DNA of 64,000 nt from Cercis canadensis (taxonomy: Eukaryota > Streptophyta > Magnoliopsida > Fabales > Fabaceae). Shown here one piece after another: positions 24,032-35,710 of the stretch. Positions within the stretch are counted from its first letter, which is position 1. Each line of letters opens with the position of its first letter. The position numbers and the translations under genes were made by a program. The notes under the pieces are model-generated. The model was given only the letters and a program-made list of their open reading frames with translations. It was not told where the DNA came from and did not search any database. The DNA is taken from assembly GCA_003255065.1 (NCBI GenBank), contig QAOA01007233.1:62001-126000 (forward strand). Direction: 5' to 3'.

Positions 24032-24698
24032 CTCAATAATATTATATATACCTCTCTTATATACTTCTTATATTTTTGACAGTTACAACTCTCATTTCAT
24101 CTATATCTTTATCACAAAAAAATGATTAGAGAAATAATGTTGTCATAATCGAGATCAAATGAAACCCTTTAAGCAATTGCTTTATTTTTGGAGTAGGGTT
24201 TGGGAGGAGAGAGAGGAAGTGATGCACCTTAAAACTGTTAATATCATTGAGGAGACTCCCAATAATGCTAGTGAGCTCAAACAGAGAGTTGTATTCAGCA
24301 CTTTGAACAGTCTCCTTAGAAAGCTTAGGTCCAATAAGATAGAGTACTGGGATTACATTAGATCCAACCGCAGCTGATACCCATGCATTTGCCATATACT
24401 CATCTATTGTTGGCACATACTTGCTTTTCGACCATTCTGCTTCCTTCAACCAAGATTGCAACAAATCCAACCACTGCAATGCAAATAGAACATGGTTAAC
24501 CTAACACAGTCTGCAACTAGAATTTGGACTTTTTTGGATGATTCTGTCAAAACAAAAAGCAAAAATAATGAACTGAACGTAGTCAAGGGAACAAAATGAA
24601 TAATCTTTCTTACAATTTCAATTAGGTGGCTCATCACACTTCGTCCCTGCAACTTGTATGCTTTCTCTGCAATCTCACAAATTGTGTTTTGAAGTGCT

Positions 24699-25397
24699 GA
24701 AAATGTTGGTATTTTATTAAAAATAAATATATTATATTATATGTTTAATGTACCAACGGTTATATATGTTACAACTTCTCTTTTCTCTATGTTTATTGTG
24801 TTTAAAGGCTTTTGTTATTAGCCTTAAAGCTATTCAGTTATGGCTATGTAACTGCATTATAAAATGTTTTGAAGTGCTTTAATTGGCTGAATGGTTTTGG
24901 CTTTTAATTGGCTGTTTTATTTGTGCTTTGATTCTTTATTTTAAAAGCTTATAATATTTATTTAATTGTGGCTAACAGCTAGAATTTGGAAAGGTGACTC
25001 ACTACACTATATATGTGTGTATGTGCTTCTACAATTGAAATGAATATGAGATACATTTGGAAGTGCAAATTGTAGTATGTGCATATTATTTGCTTATATT
25101 GTGTGAGTAAACACTTGGGTAAAGAAGAGTGTTGGAGAGAGTCATTTCCTCCTATTTGTGCAGAATATTGGAGGATAAACGGTGTGGCTACCAGGTTGTT
25201 GTATCCTGGAGGCAAGCGTCTAGAACTCGCTGCACCTGGTAGATATACTAAAAATCACCTGCGAGAGGCGTGAATTGTCTTAAAGAAAATGAGATACCTA
25301 TGCCTCATCCTGATGCCACATCTCTAATTTTTTTTCTAACCTATTGTTATTATTTGTATTTTATTTTCTATTTTGTAGGCTTGGAAACAATAGAAAA
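24699..25397. mobile_element. Probable solo LTR inside a synthase exon
   Basis: The synthase exon is interrupted between GAAAA at 24699-24703 and GAAAA at 25393-25397, a 5-bp target duplication. The 689-bp insert (24704-25392) starts TGTTGGTATTTTATT, as copia LTRs often do, and holds no protein domain. Its other end reads AAACAATA, not the canonical CA, so the right terminus is less certain. Removing the insert and one GAAAA restores exon continuity with the family sequence. The likely origin is LTR-LTR recombination of a second retrotransposon. Confidence 0.6.
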
Positions 25398-25439
25398 TAA
25401 TATCTCAACTCGCTCTGAACAACACTCTGTGCTTATATC

Positions 25440-25878
25440 TGTTAAAGTGATGAAGAACCTGAAACACCTTTAACAGAGATGATCATTGAGGAATCCAATC
25501 TCTAATGAAGCAGATTACTGAACTTGCAGATTCTGGTGTAACAGAGGAAAAACTAGAAAAGCGAAATATAGCAGAAAGAAACTATAACTGTGTAAAAGCT
25601 ATGAAGAGAAGTCAGAGAGCAACTGAATGAATTATCTGAATTATGAATTCTATCTTAACTGAATATTACATTAGCTACCGTATATATAGGAATTCTGAAC
25701 CTGACTAACGGCCTAGCTTCTCATGGAAGCCATTACATAAATATACAGTTGTATAACTAACTTTGACTAAACTAACTGCTTTGACTCCACTACTGATGTG
25801 TCACTTCTGACGTGGCAACGTGGCATGCAAGCCACCCTTGTCTAACCTGCATCATATGCCTCTGATTTATGTTTAACA
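25440..25878 (-). repeat. Copia 3' LTR (439 bp)
   Basis: Same length as the LTR at 30138-30576. It is bounded by target duplication ATATC on one side and the purine tract on the other. Confidence 0.93.
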
Positions 25879-27950
25879 TTCCCCCTCAAACTCATGGTGC
25901 GAGGAAGGACAGTGAGTTTGGCTCTATTGGACAGAAAGAGCTTGGTGGACAAAGGTTTGGTGAGTGTATCTGCTATTTGATCCACAAAAGGAACATGGCA
26001 CAGACGCAAGGATTTGTTCAGGAGTTTTTCTCGAACAAAATGGCAATCAATCTCAATGTGCTTAGTTCTGGCATGAAACACAGGATTGGCAGCAAGATAA
26101 GTGGTACTAAGATTGTCACAAAGTAAGAGAGGAGTAGAAGGCAAAGGAACTTTGAGTTCATGAAGCAAGGACTGCAGCCAAAGAAGCTCAGAAGTAGCAT
26201 TAGCCAATGCCCTATATTCAGCCTTTGTACTGGACCTAGCCACAACCTTCTGCTTGCCAGAAGACCAAGATACAAGACAGGGACCAAGGAACACAGCATG
26301 GCCATTGGTGCTGCGTCTGTCATCGGGACTGCCAGCCCAGTCTGAGTCAGTGTAAGCCAGTAAAGGTAAGGAGACAAAGGAACAAAGAGTAAGACCATGA
26401 GAGAGTGTCCCTTTAAGATATTTTAGCACCCTCTTAGCAGCAAGCAGGTGAACATCAATAGGGGCACTGAGAAATTGACAGAGTTTATTAACTGAAAAGG
26501 AAATATCAAGGCGAGTAATGGTACAATATTGCAAGGCCCCCACCAAGCTTCTATAAGGTAAGGAATCACCAAGTATGTGACCATCTGTAATGGATAAAGA
26601 TTGAGAACTGATTATAGGAGTGGGAGCTGGTTTACAATGTTCCAGACCTGCTTTATGCAACAAATCAGTAATATACTTAGTTTGTGACAGATGGAGGTGA
26701 TGAGGTCTACGAATTGTCTCAATACCCAAAAAATAATGCAAGGGACCTAAGTCCTTCAGAGAAAAAGTATAATTGAAAGCCACTGTGAGATTCTTGATAA
26801 GCACTATACTAGAACCTGTAAGGATGATATCATCCACATATACCAGAAGAAAAAGCACTGCTACAGGAGAGTGAAACACAAACAAAGAGTTATCAGACAC
26901 AGTGCAAGAAAAACCCCATTGCAGCAAGGTAACTTTAAGCTTGGTGAACCAGGCACGTGGAGCCTGTTTCAAACCATACAAGGCCTTGCGAAGTCTGTAG
27001 ACATGATGAGGAAAAGATGAGCTTTCAAAGCCTTGAGGTTGTCTCATATATACCTCCTCGTGCAAATCTCCATTGAGAAATGCATTGTTGACATCTAGCT
27101 GCTGGATTGGCCAGTTTTTAGACAAAGCAATGGTAAGCACAGTACAAATAGTTGCTGGTTTAACCATTGGACTGAAGGTATCAAAGTAATCGATGCCATA
27201 TGTTTGAGTGAAACCTTGAGCAACCAATCGAGCTTTATGTCTCTCAACTGAACCATCTGACTTGTATTTTAACTTGTACACCCATTTGCAACCCACAATA
27301 TTCTTGCCAGTAGGACACTTAACAAGATCCCATGTATGATTAGCCTGCAAGGCTTTGTACTCAGCAGCTATAGCATCAAGCCAGTGAGTGGAATGAATGG
27401 CTTGCTTGTAAGTGGAAGGCTCTACTGGATGAAGAGTATAAGCAGAAGTGTAAACCTTTGGTTTAAAAATACCATTTTGACTTCTAGTGGTCATGCGAGT
27501 GGGAGGCACAGGAGGCACATCTAAGGATGACACTGCAGGTAATTCATCAGTAGCAACAAAACCAAAATCTGAATTGGAGACTGGGGAGAGACCTGATGAA
27601 GATCTTGCATTCAAACCAGAATCTGTATGGACAACAGAAGAACCAGAAATAGGATTTGGCATTGTAGAAGGAACAGGTGACTGAGCCATGGGAGAAGAAA
27701 CAACAAGAGGAAGGAAGCAACTTGTATCATTAGAAGAGACTGGAGCAGTAGGAGAAACTGAGAAAGACTGAGGAATGAAAGGAAGGACATTTTCAGTAAA
27801 CACTACATGCCTGGAGATATAAATCCTCTTGGAATCCATGTCAAGATAAAGAAAACTTTTATGTTTATTGCTATAACCCAGAAAGCAACAGGAAACATAT
27901 CTATTTTCAAGCTTATGAGAGCGATAAGGTCTCAAACAAGGAAAACACAA
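25842..27950 (-). CDS. Copia reverse transcriptase and RNase H (open 702-codon segment)
   Basis: An open segment of the copia polyprotein. It begins in the integrase C-terminus ([16 protein letters not shown]), has a Ser/Pro-rich linker, then reverse transcriptase with [45 protein letters not shown] and the catalytic YVDDI. RNase H follows with [26 protein letters not shown] and the C-terminal [13 protein letters not shown]. These domains copy element RNA into DNA and degrade the RNA template. The segment lacks its own start, because it is the 3' part of a gag-pol frame broken upstream. The stop lies within the 3' LTR, as in related elements. Confidence 0.9.
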   Translation of the reverse strand: MCFPCLRPYRSHKLENRYVSCCFLGYSNKHKSFLYLDMDSKRIYISRHVVFTENVLPFIPQSFSVSPTAPVSSNDTSCFLPLVVSSPMAQSPVPSTMPNPISGSSVVHTDSGLNARSSSGLSPVSNSDFGFVATDELPAVSSLDVPPVPPTRMTTRSQNGIFKPKVYTSAYTLHPVEPSTYKQAIHSTHWLDAIAAEYKALQANHTWDLVKCPTGKNIVGCKWVYKLKYKSDGSVERHKARLVAQGFTQTYGIDYFDTFSPMVKPATICTVLTIALSKNWPIQQLDVNNAFLNGDLHEEVYMRQPQGFESSSFPHHVYRLRKALYGLKQAPRAWFTKLKVTLLQWGFSCTVSDNSLFVFHSPVAVLFLLVYVDDIILTGSSIVLIKNLTVAFNYTFSLKDLGPLHYFLGIETIRRPHHLHLSQTKYITDLLHKAGLEHCKPAPTPIISSQSLSITDGHILGDSLPYRSLVGALQYCTITRLDISFSVNKLCQFLSAPIDVHLLAAKRVLKYLKGTLSHGLTLCSFVSLPLLAYTDSDWAGSPDDRRSTNGHAVFLGPCLVSWSSGKQKVVARSSTKAEYRALANATSELLWLQSLLHELKVPLPSTPLLLCDNLSTTYLAANPVFHARTKHIEIDCHFVREKLLNKSLRLCHVPFVDQIADTLTKPLSTKLFLSNRAKLTVLPRTMSLRGNVKHKSEAYDAG
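25879..25892 (-). other. Copia polypurine tract
   Basis: On the - strand this reads GAGTTTGAGGGGGAA directly before the 3' LTR, the usual primer site for plus-strand DNA synthesis. Confidence 0.8.
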
Positions 27951-28079
27951 ACAACCAAAGGTTCTAACTTGAGAGAAATCAGGAAACTTCTAATACAGCA
28001 ACTCATATGGTGACTGATGCCTGAGTACTGTTGTAGCTAGTCTATTGATGAGATAAACAGCAGTTTGGAAAGCAAAGGG

Positions 28080-29116
28080 CTAGTACTTGGTAGGTACTCC
28101 TGCAGTGGTAAGCAATGAAAGACCAGTTTCCACAACATGTCTATTCTTTCTCTCAACAATGTCATTTTGCTCTAGTGTGTAAGGACACGAAAATCTGTGT
28201 TCCATACCTAAGGTTTTTATCAACTGATCAAAGACCACAAACTCTCCACCAAAGTCAGATTGTAAGACCTTTATTTTGCACTCAAACTGCCTCTCTACCA
28301 TAAGTTGAAATCTCTTAAACATTTCTAAGGTTTCATCCTTAGATTTCAGAAGATACAACCATGAAAATCTACTAAAGTAATCAATTAATAGCAGAAAATA
28401 GCATGATCCATCAACAAAAGAACATGAGGGTGATCCCCATAGATCAACATGAATCAAATCAAAAGCCTTTATTGCTCGAGTGGTAGAATTTACAAAAGGT
28501 AGCTTGTGGCTCTTAGCCAACTGACAGGAACTACATATATGAGCTTTATTGAATGCAAAACGAGGTAAATTACACTGATTCATAACCCTATTGACTATAT
28601 CAAGGGCTGGATGACCTAATATATTATGCCATAGTTATAAAGCTGAACTAGGTGTGCTAGAATTCAAACGAAACAATTGAAAAGCTTTAGCAGAATTGGA
28701 AAACATCTTGCTGTCAGACGCAATTTTGGTCATTATCTTTTGTACATGCCTTGATCAAGTTTTCCTTGGAGCAGCACCTCCTTGGTTCTCTGGTCCTTCA
28801 CAAGAAAGACAGAAGGATAGAACTCTACATAAGCATCATTATCCTTACACAACTTTTGTACACTAACCAGATTTGCAGTTATTTTAGGCACATGTAAGAC
28901 ATGTTTTAATAACAAAGTCTTGCTATTGGATGGAATGGATGCCATACCTGTGTTGTGCACAACTAATCCTTTACCATTACCCATAGTGACTATATCATCG
29001 CCAATAAAAGGATTGTGCAGAGCCAAATTACCAAGATTCGGTGTTACATGATAAGTAGCACCAGTGTCAAGGAACCATGGAGTAGAATCATCCAGAGTTT
29101 CTGATGTAGTCAACAA
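28080..29116 (-). pseudogene. Copia protease and integrase, interrupted by stops
   Basis: The aspartic protease site reads WFLDTGATYHVT near 29055. The integrase zinc-binding start reads LWHNILGHPA, then CSSCQLAKSHKLPF. The catalytic core shows the D, D and E positions in DLIHVDLWG, LQSDFGGEF and NDIVERKNRHVVE. Stops interrupt it at about 28733, at about 28640 just before LWHN, at about 28080 after GVPTKY, and again near 27990 before KFPDF. The protease cuts the polyprotein and the integrase inserts element DNA; neither can be made from this copy. Confidence 0.88.
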
Positions 29117-30118
29117 AGCTTGTGGATTGTGAGGTTGTGTAGAATTGGGATTGGTATTGAATGGTTTTGGTTGAAAATTGTTGTTAAACCTGTGCCAACA
29201 ATCAGAAGCAACATGGCCAGGTTTGTGACAAATTTGACATTGTGGTTTGTTATTTGTACCAGTCTAGGACTTATTCTTCCTGAATTGATTACCTTGGTTT
29301 GCAAAGAAACCTTTTGCTGATGTACTTCCATTTCCAGAATGTGAACCATAGCCTTGATTTCCATTGTTTCCATTCTGATTAAACCTTTTTCTTCCTGCTG
29401 ATTGATTGAACAACGCAGCATTTGCTTGCATAAGAACTTGCTCATCCACAGATCTTTGCCTCTCAAGTTTGCTTTCAAAAGTGAGCAAGTGACTTTGCAA
29501 GGTTTCAATCGAAATGGCCTCAAAGCTGAGTGGAGCAACAACTGGATTGAACTCAGGTCCTAATCCACTGAGGATGAACATAACCTGATCTTCTTGTGAA
29601 ATGCTTTCTCCTATGGCACGTAGATTATCACATATATTTCGAATTTTTAGGATAAATTCCCAAACTCCAAGATTTCCTTTCCTGGTAGTTTGCAATTTCA
29701 ATTTTAACTCCATGACTCTTGATCTTGAAGAACATGCAAAGCTATCTGTAAGGGATCTCCAAATCTCGAATGCAGTGTTGTAAGACATGATCTGAGCCAT
29801 GATTTGCTCAGTCAAGGATGCATAAATCCAGCTCATAACGAGACAATTTTGTCTCTGCCAGATTGTGAAATTAGGATTCAAAGTTAGAATTCCTGTAGCA
29901 GCAGTTGAATCTTGAACAAATTTTGGTGGACATAGCTTCGATCCTTCCAAAATCTCTTCAAAACCATTTGCAATAACGATATTCAGGAGTTGATTTCTCC
30001 AGATCAAGTAATTACCTCGATCCAACTTTATTTTCAGTGATTGACTCAGCATTGGAAAAGCAAAAGAGTTCCCGGATTCTTGTAATGATGACGCAGAGGT
30101 TGAAGTGCTATCTACCAT
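29110..30118 (-). pseudogene. Copia gag, stop before the zinc knuckle
   Basis: Starts MVDSTSTSASSLQESGN shortly after the primer-binding site. The UBN2-type gag domain includes NYLIWRNQLLNIVIANGFEE, SWIYASLTEQIMAQI and LFTFESKLERQ-like segments. A TAG at about 29264 follows FRKNKS. In the same frame beyond it the zinc knuckle CQICHKPGHVASDC is still recognisable. Gag packages element RNA into virus-like particles. Confidence 0.88.
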
Positions 30119-30123
30119 TCGAG

Positions 30124-30137
30124 GAGCTCTAATACCA
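30124..30137 (-). other. Copia primer-binding site
   Basis: On the - strand TGGTATTAGAGCTC directly follows the 5' LTR. It resembles the complement of the initiator methionine tRNA 3' end, the usual copia primer. Confidence 0.85.
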
Positions 30138-30576
30138 TGTTAAAGTGATGAAGAACCTGAAACACCTTTAACAGAGATGATCATTGAGGAATCCAATCTC
30201 TGATGAAGCATATTACTGAACTTGCAGATTCTGGTGTAACAGAGGAAAAACCAGAAAAGCAAAATATAGCAGAAAGAAACTATAACTGTGTAAAAGCTAT
30301 GAAGAGAAGTCAGAGAGCAAATGAATGAATTATCTGAATTATGAATTCTATCTTAACTGAATATTACATTAGCTACCGTATATATAGGAATTCTGAACCT
30401 GACTAACGGCCTAGCTTCTCATGGAAGCCATTACATAAATATACAATTGTATAACTAACTCTGACTAAACTAACTGCTTTGACGCCACTGCTAATGTGTC
30501 ACTTCTGACGTGGCAACGTGGCATGCAAGCCACCCTTGTCTAACCTGCATCATATGCCTCTGATTTCTGTTTAACA
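30138..30576 (-). repeat. Copia 5' LTR (439 bp)
   Basis: Pairs with 25440-25878, with about 11 mismatches by eye and no net length difference. Confidence 0.93.
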
Positions 30577-33237
30577 ATATCTACATTCCATCTGTGGTTC
30601 AATTTTCATAACACATTACTCACTAGAAAATGGACATTCTATGAATAATTAATCAAGGGTAATGAAAGTAATTAATGATGAACATACTTCTCAACCAATT
30701 GAACAAGATTTCTCTGTTCTTCTTCAGAACCCCATACATCAAATAGATAATCAATAATCGCTATAAACAATGTATTTTTCGCCCATGATACACGAACATC
30801 AGACAGTTCCAGTGAGGGTAATGTTGCTACAGCAGTCAAGTAGCAATAAACTTGTTTCTGTCTGCCAAACTCTAGTTTGTCCAATCTACTCTCCACAACC
30901 CACCTGCTTATGGGGAGGAGAAGTTAATCATTAAGTTAATTGGGATCAAACAAGTAGGAACTTTATTAATATATTAGATATAAAATTATTTATGGGTCTT
31001 CATTTAAAAGCCTACATTTTTAGGTTGAATCGGTTCATAATATGGTATCAAAGCCTTTTTTACCAAACGGTCAGGAGACCGAATCTTTTCGCCCCTACTT
31101 TCTCAATTAATTAAATTAAAATTTCAGCACATAGTATATGTGAGTCTGTATTTTGTCCACGTTTTAAGCCTAAAACGTTTTCGCATGCACTGACATATTA
31201 GATATAAAACTATTTATGAGTCTTCACTTAAAAACTTAAGTTTTTAGGTTGAATTGATTCTTGACATAATGCATATAATAATGAAATTAACAAGACCATG
31301 AAGAATAATCCAACGAGTCATGTACCATGCTTTTAATTGGGAGTTTCTCTAGATCGAGTTCCAACCTACCAACTTGCTTATTTTGAGATCTATAGCTCAA
31401 TATTAAATTAATGATGAATTCAACAAAGAATTATTTTGGAGGGAATTGTTAGTACGACATAACCTAGAATCTCTAGCCTTGCATGCCACACAAATATTAA
31501 CTTGTAGAAAAAAAATCAATATTACCTACTAGTTCTTGAAATTACATGAAGATTCTCACCTATTAAATTGTTTGTATTCCTCGCCATGCATTGATTGGAT
31601 GATGTTGAAGTCTTCCATTGCCAGCTTTAGGAATTCTTCGTTTCCAAGGTTCAAAGAACTAAGGGAAGAAGAGCCATAGGACAAGTAACTCACACCAGCC
31701 TATATATACAAGTTTATTAGTTTTGAAAAAGAAACAACCAGAAGTATACCTATATGAAGTTTTTGAAATCCTTTTCTGATCTACATTGTAAAGTTCGATA
31801 GATCTCTGGTGTAACAGACGATCCAAATTAGCGTCATAAGGAAACCGCAGAGCATGATTTACCTGACAAACCAAAAGGATGCAGTTTGCAAGAATTATTT
31901 TGAGGAATGTAGGAAATCAAAGTTCATTCAAAACGATACAGCTATCTGATTGCCATTCAACTCAGAGGATTAAAAATATTGTCATAGCTTTTTGTACCAA
32001 GAAAGGGGAAAAAAATTTGCCCACGTCAATATAAATTTGAAATAAAACTTAATATTAACCAATTCTAATAGGATATAGAAAAGAATAAGAATACCTTTTG
32101 AGCTCCAACTCTCTCTTATGAGTAAATATGTCTAAATTCCTTCCCCCAAGAGGAAGTTTTAACTCCAATCTGTGAGCACGCTCAGTCAAAGAAGGAAATA
32201 TTATATCAAATCCAATTGGAGAACACTGTTTCTCATCATCAACTGAGGCAAAGCTTGACTCGATAAATTGAAGACCTACAATAATTGATGGAAAACTTAA
32301 TCTTCTTGTTCAAGAGCAATAGACAAAAAATTTCTTTTAATTAAAAGACATGGACAAAACTTTATCATGCAGATGACTAATAAGTACCTCTATTAATCTG
32401 TTCTTCACTAATACCCATCGCTTTAGTGCAAGTACACATGCTAAGGTTGATGAGATAGTATCTTTCATTAACAGTGGATGGCGATCGTGAGAACCCCAAG
32501 AGCCATCAAAGAGTTGATTTTCCAGTAACCAATTTAGGCATTGAGGGAATCAAGGGTATTGTGGAGAATTTGCAGAAGGGATCATTGCCACCCAAGCAGT
32601 GTCATATGCAGAAACAGAGAGTTCAACCTTACCCAATATCTTCTTTATTCTTTCTTTAGTTCTCTCCAGGGCACTGCAAGTAATAGAATCCACCATTTTA
32701 TTTTTTTTCTCCTTCTTGTTGCTAAGAACAGAAATGCTGGGGAACAGAAAGTAGATATCATACAAAAGATTTAGTCTGAATTTTGTTCTCTCCATCTGAT
32801 CCAACCAGTCTAGCAGCTGCCAATAAACGAAGAAAAACAAATGACATTAATATTCTTAAAGATGTAATATATGTATGACAAAGCTTGTGTTCCAAACAGA
32901 AAAATTGACTCTCTAAGCTTATTTGAATATGGTACATTTTTACTAGAATAAATGTCTGCTCCATCATTCAAAAAACAAAATGGTAAAAAAGTAATATGAA
33001 ATCTGAACATGCAGTACAGAAATAAATTAAATTATGTGGATCAAGCTTTAAATTTGCGTGGCCTGAATTTGCAGTAGTGAACAATGGTAAGATGTGTAAT
33101 GGTCGAAATAACAATACTCGCTCCCAGCCTAGTGCCAAGAAGAAAGCGTTTAACTCAGGCAGCAGATAGATATAGATGAAACCTGAAGTGGAGAAAGCTG
33201 TGAGCTTAGGAGAGATGTTGGGGCCAGAGAGAGACAT

Positions 33238-34330
33238 GATGGTATGAGATATCTTAGCTGAGTACATATTAGACACATATTAGGGGATGTGCTATCATGC
33301 ATGCATTTATAAGATTTTTTTTGGTATTAATGATTTTTTTATATTAATGCATATATTAGAGTAGTGAGAATTGAGAAGTATACAAACATTTGCTCCACAC
33401 ATATTTTTTTGGTAACTATGACTCTGCGTTTAAGTATGGAACTCATAAACCTTAAAAATAACCTTAGTATTATTCAGCTACATGTTATTTGATTCCTCAC
33501 ATATTTATGTGCGTCTGTCCTATCACTTCTCATATATATATGATGGAAGGGAACAAAAATCCTATTTTGATCTCACTTTTAGAAGTGTTATCAAATTCAA
33601 TTCTTAAATAAAAAAAATGTTCTCAATAATAGCATTTACTTTCTAAATACATATATAGCGGGAGCTATTGGGAGTCTGGTAAGGGGAAAGCCACAAAAAA
33701 ACCATAGGATTAGATTCCGTGACCCCTAGTCTATCTCATGCTTAAATGCATGGGTCATGACCACTAAAGCCTGTAATCCTAGTGGGATAATTTAACAAAG
33801 TAGCATTAGAAATTTTCTTTATATATATATATATGTAGTATTGAATTTTCAGCATAGAAATATTGCTTTCACACAAGGAGGTCGTTATGACAACTTTTAA
33901 GTAGTATATCTTTTTTGGTACTTACATGGAACCTAAAAACATCACTTAGTGTTAAAAATCTAATTGTTGTTTGGGAAAAGAAATAGGTTTTGTTCTTTGA
34001 TTAATCTATGCGAAAAATGATAAAAATTTATTAAACTAAAACTAATTTGTATAATTAATTGTGAGCCCATGACCATCCCTTTTATTATGTTTTTTAATAA
34101 TTTTATATGAAAAATATTGTCAAGAAAATAACTTAAGTTAAAATGTTTAACTATTTTAAGAATTATAAATTATTTTTTACTTTTTGAAAATAAAATTATA
34201 ATTTTTTGGGCTGCCTTGTGTACTTTTTTTTTACTTTTCACTAGTAGTGTACTAAATAATTAATTTTTTTTTTTAATCTCTAAGGCTTCTTGCAATTAGC
34301 AAATGCATCACCAACCGAATTCGAACCATA
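33238..34330. other. Upstream flank of synthase copy 3
   Basis: AT-rich, with no gene and no recognisable mobile element ends. Confidence 0.5.
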
Positions 34331-35046
34331 GGCCTATGTAGCTGAATAATGCGCTAGGAGTTATATAACATAGGATAACCTATCTCAAAATTTCATCTCA
34401 TTCATTTTTAATGAAATTTAAGTACAAAACCTTTACAATGAAGTACCAAACCTCAACTACTGTGCTGCTGTGGGGTGTATGCTGCTTTAGATTCGGATTG
34501 GCGATTGGGCTTTAAGAATGCTATCCTCGAATGTGATTCATTAGCAGTTGCTCTGTGGCTCAATGGTGGTGCGTCTCTGGGTCTTCGCCATGCACAGCTC
34601 CTGCAACATATAAAGGACCTAATGCAGAGGGATTGGGAAATAATGGTCACGCACACATATCGCCAGGGCAACAAANAGGCCTATGTAGCTGAACAGTGGG
34701 TGGTGTAATTTGTTTTTTTAATGCGCTAGGAGTTATATAACATAGGATAACCTATCTCAAAATTTCATCTCATTCATTTTTAATGAAATTTAAGTACAAA
34801 ACCTTTACAATGAAGTACCAAACCTCAACTACTGTGCTGTGTGGGGTGTATGATGCTTTAGATTCGGCTTGGCGATTGGGCTTTAAGAATGCTATCCTCG
34901 AATGTGATTCATTAGCAGTTGCTCTGTGGCTCAATGGTGGTGCGTCTCTGGGTCTACGCCATGCACAGCTCCTGCAACATATAAAGGACCTAATGCAGAG
35001 GGATTGGGAAATAATGGTCACGCACACATATCGCCAGGGCAACAAA
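34331..35046 (+). repeat. Doubled segment around a single N, carrying an RNase H-like fragment
   Basis: About 34331-34675 and 34677-35046 repeat one another, apart from a roughly 26-bp insertion after GTAGCTGAA in the second and a few substitutions. The N at 34676 sits at the join. This is best explained as two overlapping contigs or two alleles placed end to end. Confidence 0.75.
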
Positions 35047-35136
35047 AGTGCAGGCCAATTACTGTTATTCTCAAGAACTGGGTGTCTGTCTTCATGTGCA
35101 CCCACCGTCTGGTATTCTTCATTTGCAGGTTTCTGA
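34783..35136 (+). pseudogene. RNase H-like (RVT_3) domain fragment
   Basis: The reading includes ALDSAWRLGFKNAILECDS, LAVALWLNGG, LLQHIKDLMQRDWEIMVTHT and YRQGNKSAGQL. This is the pattern of the plant RVT_3 RNase H-like domain found in LINE-derived and related proteins: an acidic residue in ECDS, then a basic, Asn-containing end. It ends in unrelated sequence and lacks the usual start of the domain. A near-identical partial copy precedes it at about 34450-34675. The source is probably an old non-LTR retroelement. No function is expected. Confidence 0.6.
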
Positions 35137-35554
35137 TGAAACGGGGTTCCAATACCCCGTAGTATCTAATGGTTGTTTTTTCAATTCTTTCAGGGCTTTT
35201 GGGCCCGATGTAATAATAAAAGGATGGTTTTATTTTTACGTCTGTAGAAATTTTTTGAGTCGGGAAACAAATCACATATCTACTTATATTCTATGTAATT
35301 TATAAGATAAAGACAATAGAAATCAATCTTCATACTGCTCTCTCAAAGAAATTATGATATTGTGTCAAATAATTGACTCTTTTAAAAGTTTAAGTTGTAA
35401 TATAAAAATTCAATAATTATTTTATATTTAACACGCTCTTACACACACAAAAATATTTTGAGCTTAAAGGATGAATAAAGTATTGGTTTAAACCCTTGAT
35501 CTTTTATTAACATGAGCTTGTAATAACAGCTTGCTTAATTCTTATGCATCTTCT

Positions 35555-35710
35555 TATTGATATAATGGGTTTAGCAGTGCAGTTAATTAAATATTTATCC
35601 TTATCCATGGTACTTCATATAGAATAGTTCCACCATTTTGACCAATTTCCAATACACATGAATCTCTGCAAGCTCTTGGAACTACGCTTCTTTTCTCCGT
35701 CAAAACTACG
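35555..35710 (-). pseudogene. ent-kaurene-synthase-like C-terminal exon scrap (copy 4)
   Basis: Closely resembles the last exon of synthase copy 3 (23638-23830) at the DNA level. The shared text includes CCATTTTGACCAATTTCCA on + and the region encoding SVVPRACRDS on -. The frame is broken just after that point by extra bases, and no other synthase exon is recognisable nearby. It shows that the synthase array was once longer. Confidence 0.75.

Larger units (their letters stand above)
25435..30581 (-). mobile_element. Complete Ty1-copia retrotransposon in a synthase exon
   Basis: The element is 25440-30576 (5137 bp), bounded by the target duplication ATATC at 25435-25439 and 30577-30581. Both LTRs are 439 bp with TGTTAAAG...TTTAACA ends. 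On the - strand the order is 5' LTR, primer-binding site, gag, protease, integrase, reverse transcriptase, RNase H, purine tract, 3' LTR; integrase before reverse transcriptase defines the copia superfamily. By eye the LTRs differ at about 11 positions (roughly 97.5% identity). Several stops in gag and protease/integrase make this copy non-autonomous. It is inserted into the exon that encodes WNVDI...STECCSERVEI of synthase copy 3. Confidence 0.95.
23638..33237 (-). pseudogene. ent-kaurene-synthase-like diterpene synthase (copy 3), deleted and transposon-broken
   Basis: Exons recognised: 33237-33183 (leader, MSLSGPNISPKLTAF), 32816-32764, 32673-32388, 32275-32095, 31862-31751, 31658-31560, 30903-30688, a split exon (about 30597-30577, 25439-25393, 24703-24616), 24473-24228 and 23919-23638. 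The four exons matching 19779-18694 of copy 2 are absent; only about 230 bp separate their neighbours. The DDxxD motif reads IIDYLFDV, second Asp replaced by Tyr, while NDINSFKRE is kept. Exon 32673-32388 has a stop between NSPQYP and FPQCLNW and a missing G after LKRW. The C-terminus, ending KDDGFNSHEMVN..., is intact. The split exon holds a copia element and a probable solo LTR. It is older or more damaged than copy 2, and not functional. Confidence 0.9.

Noticed and set aside
23985..24079. Short open frames over the TG/TA repeat as a peptide gene
   Set aside because: They are simple repeats in an intron, with no family resemblance.
25869..27684. Plus-strand open frames antisense to the copia polyprotein
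   Set aside because: They are shadows of the strong minus-strand reverse transcriptase frame and show no domain of their own.
33655..33800. Possible tRNA-like or structured RNA segment
   Set aside because: No cloverleaf, T-loop GTTCAA or D-loop signature could be built. No tRNA or rRNA gene was found anywhere in the window.
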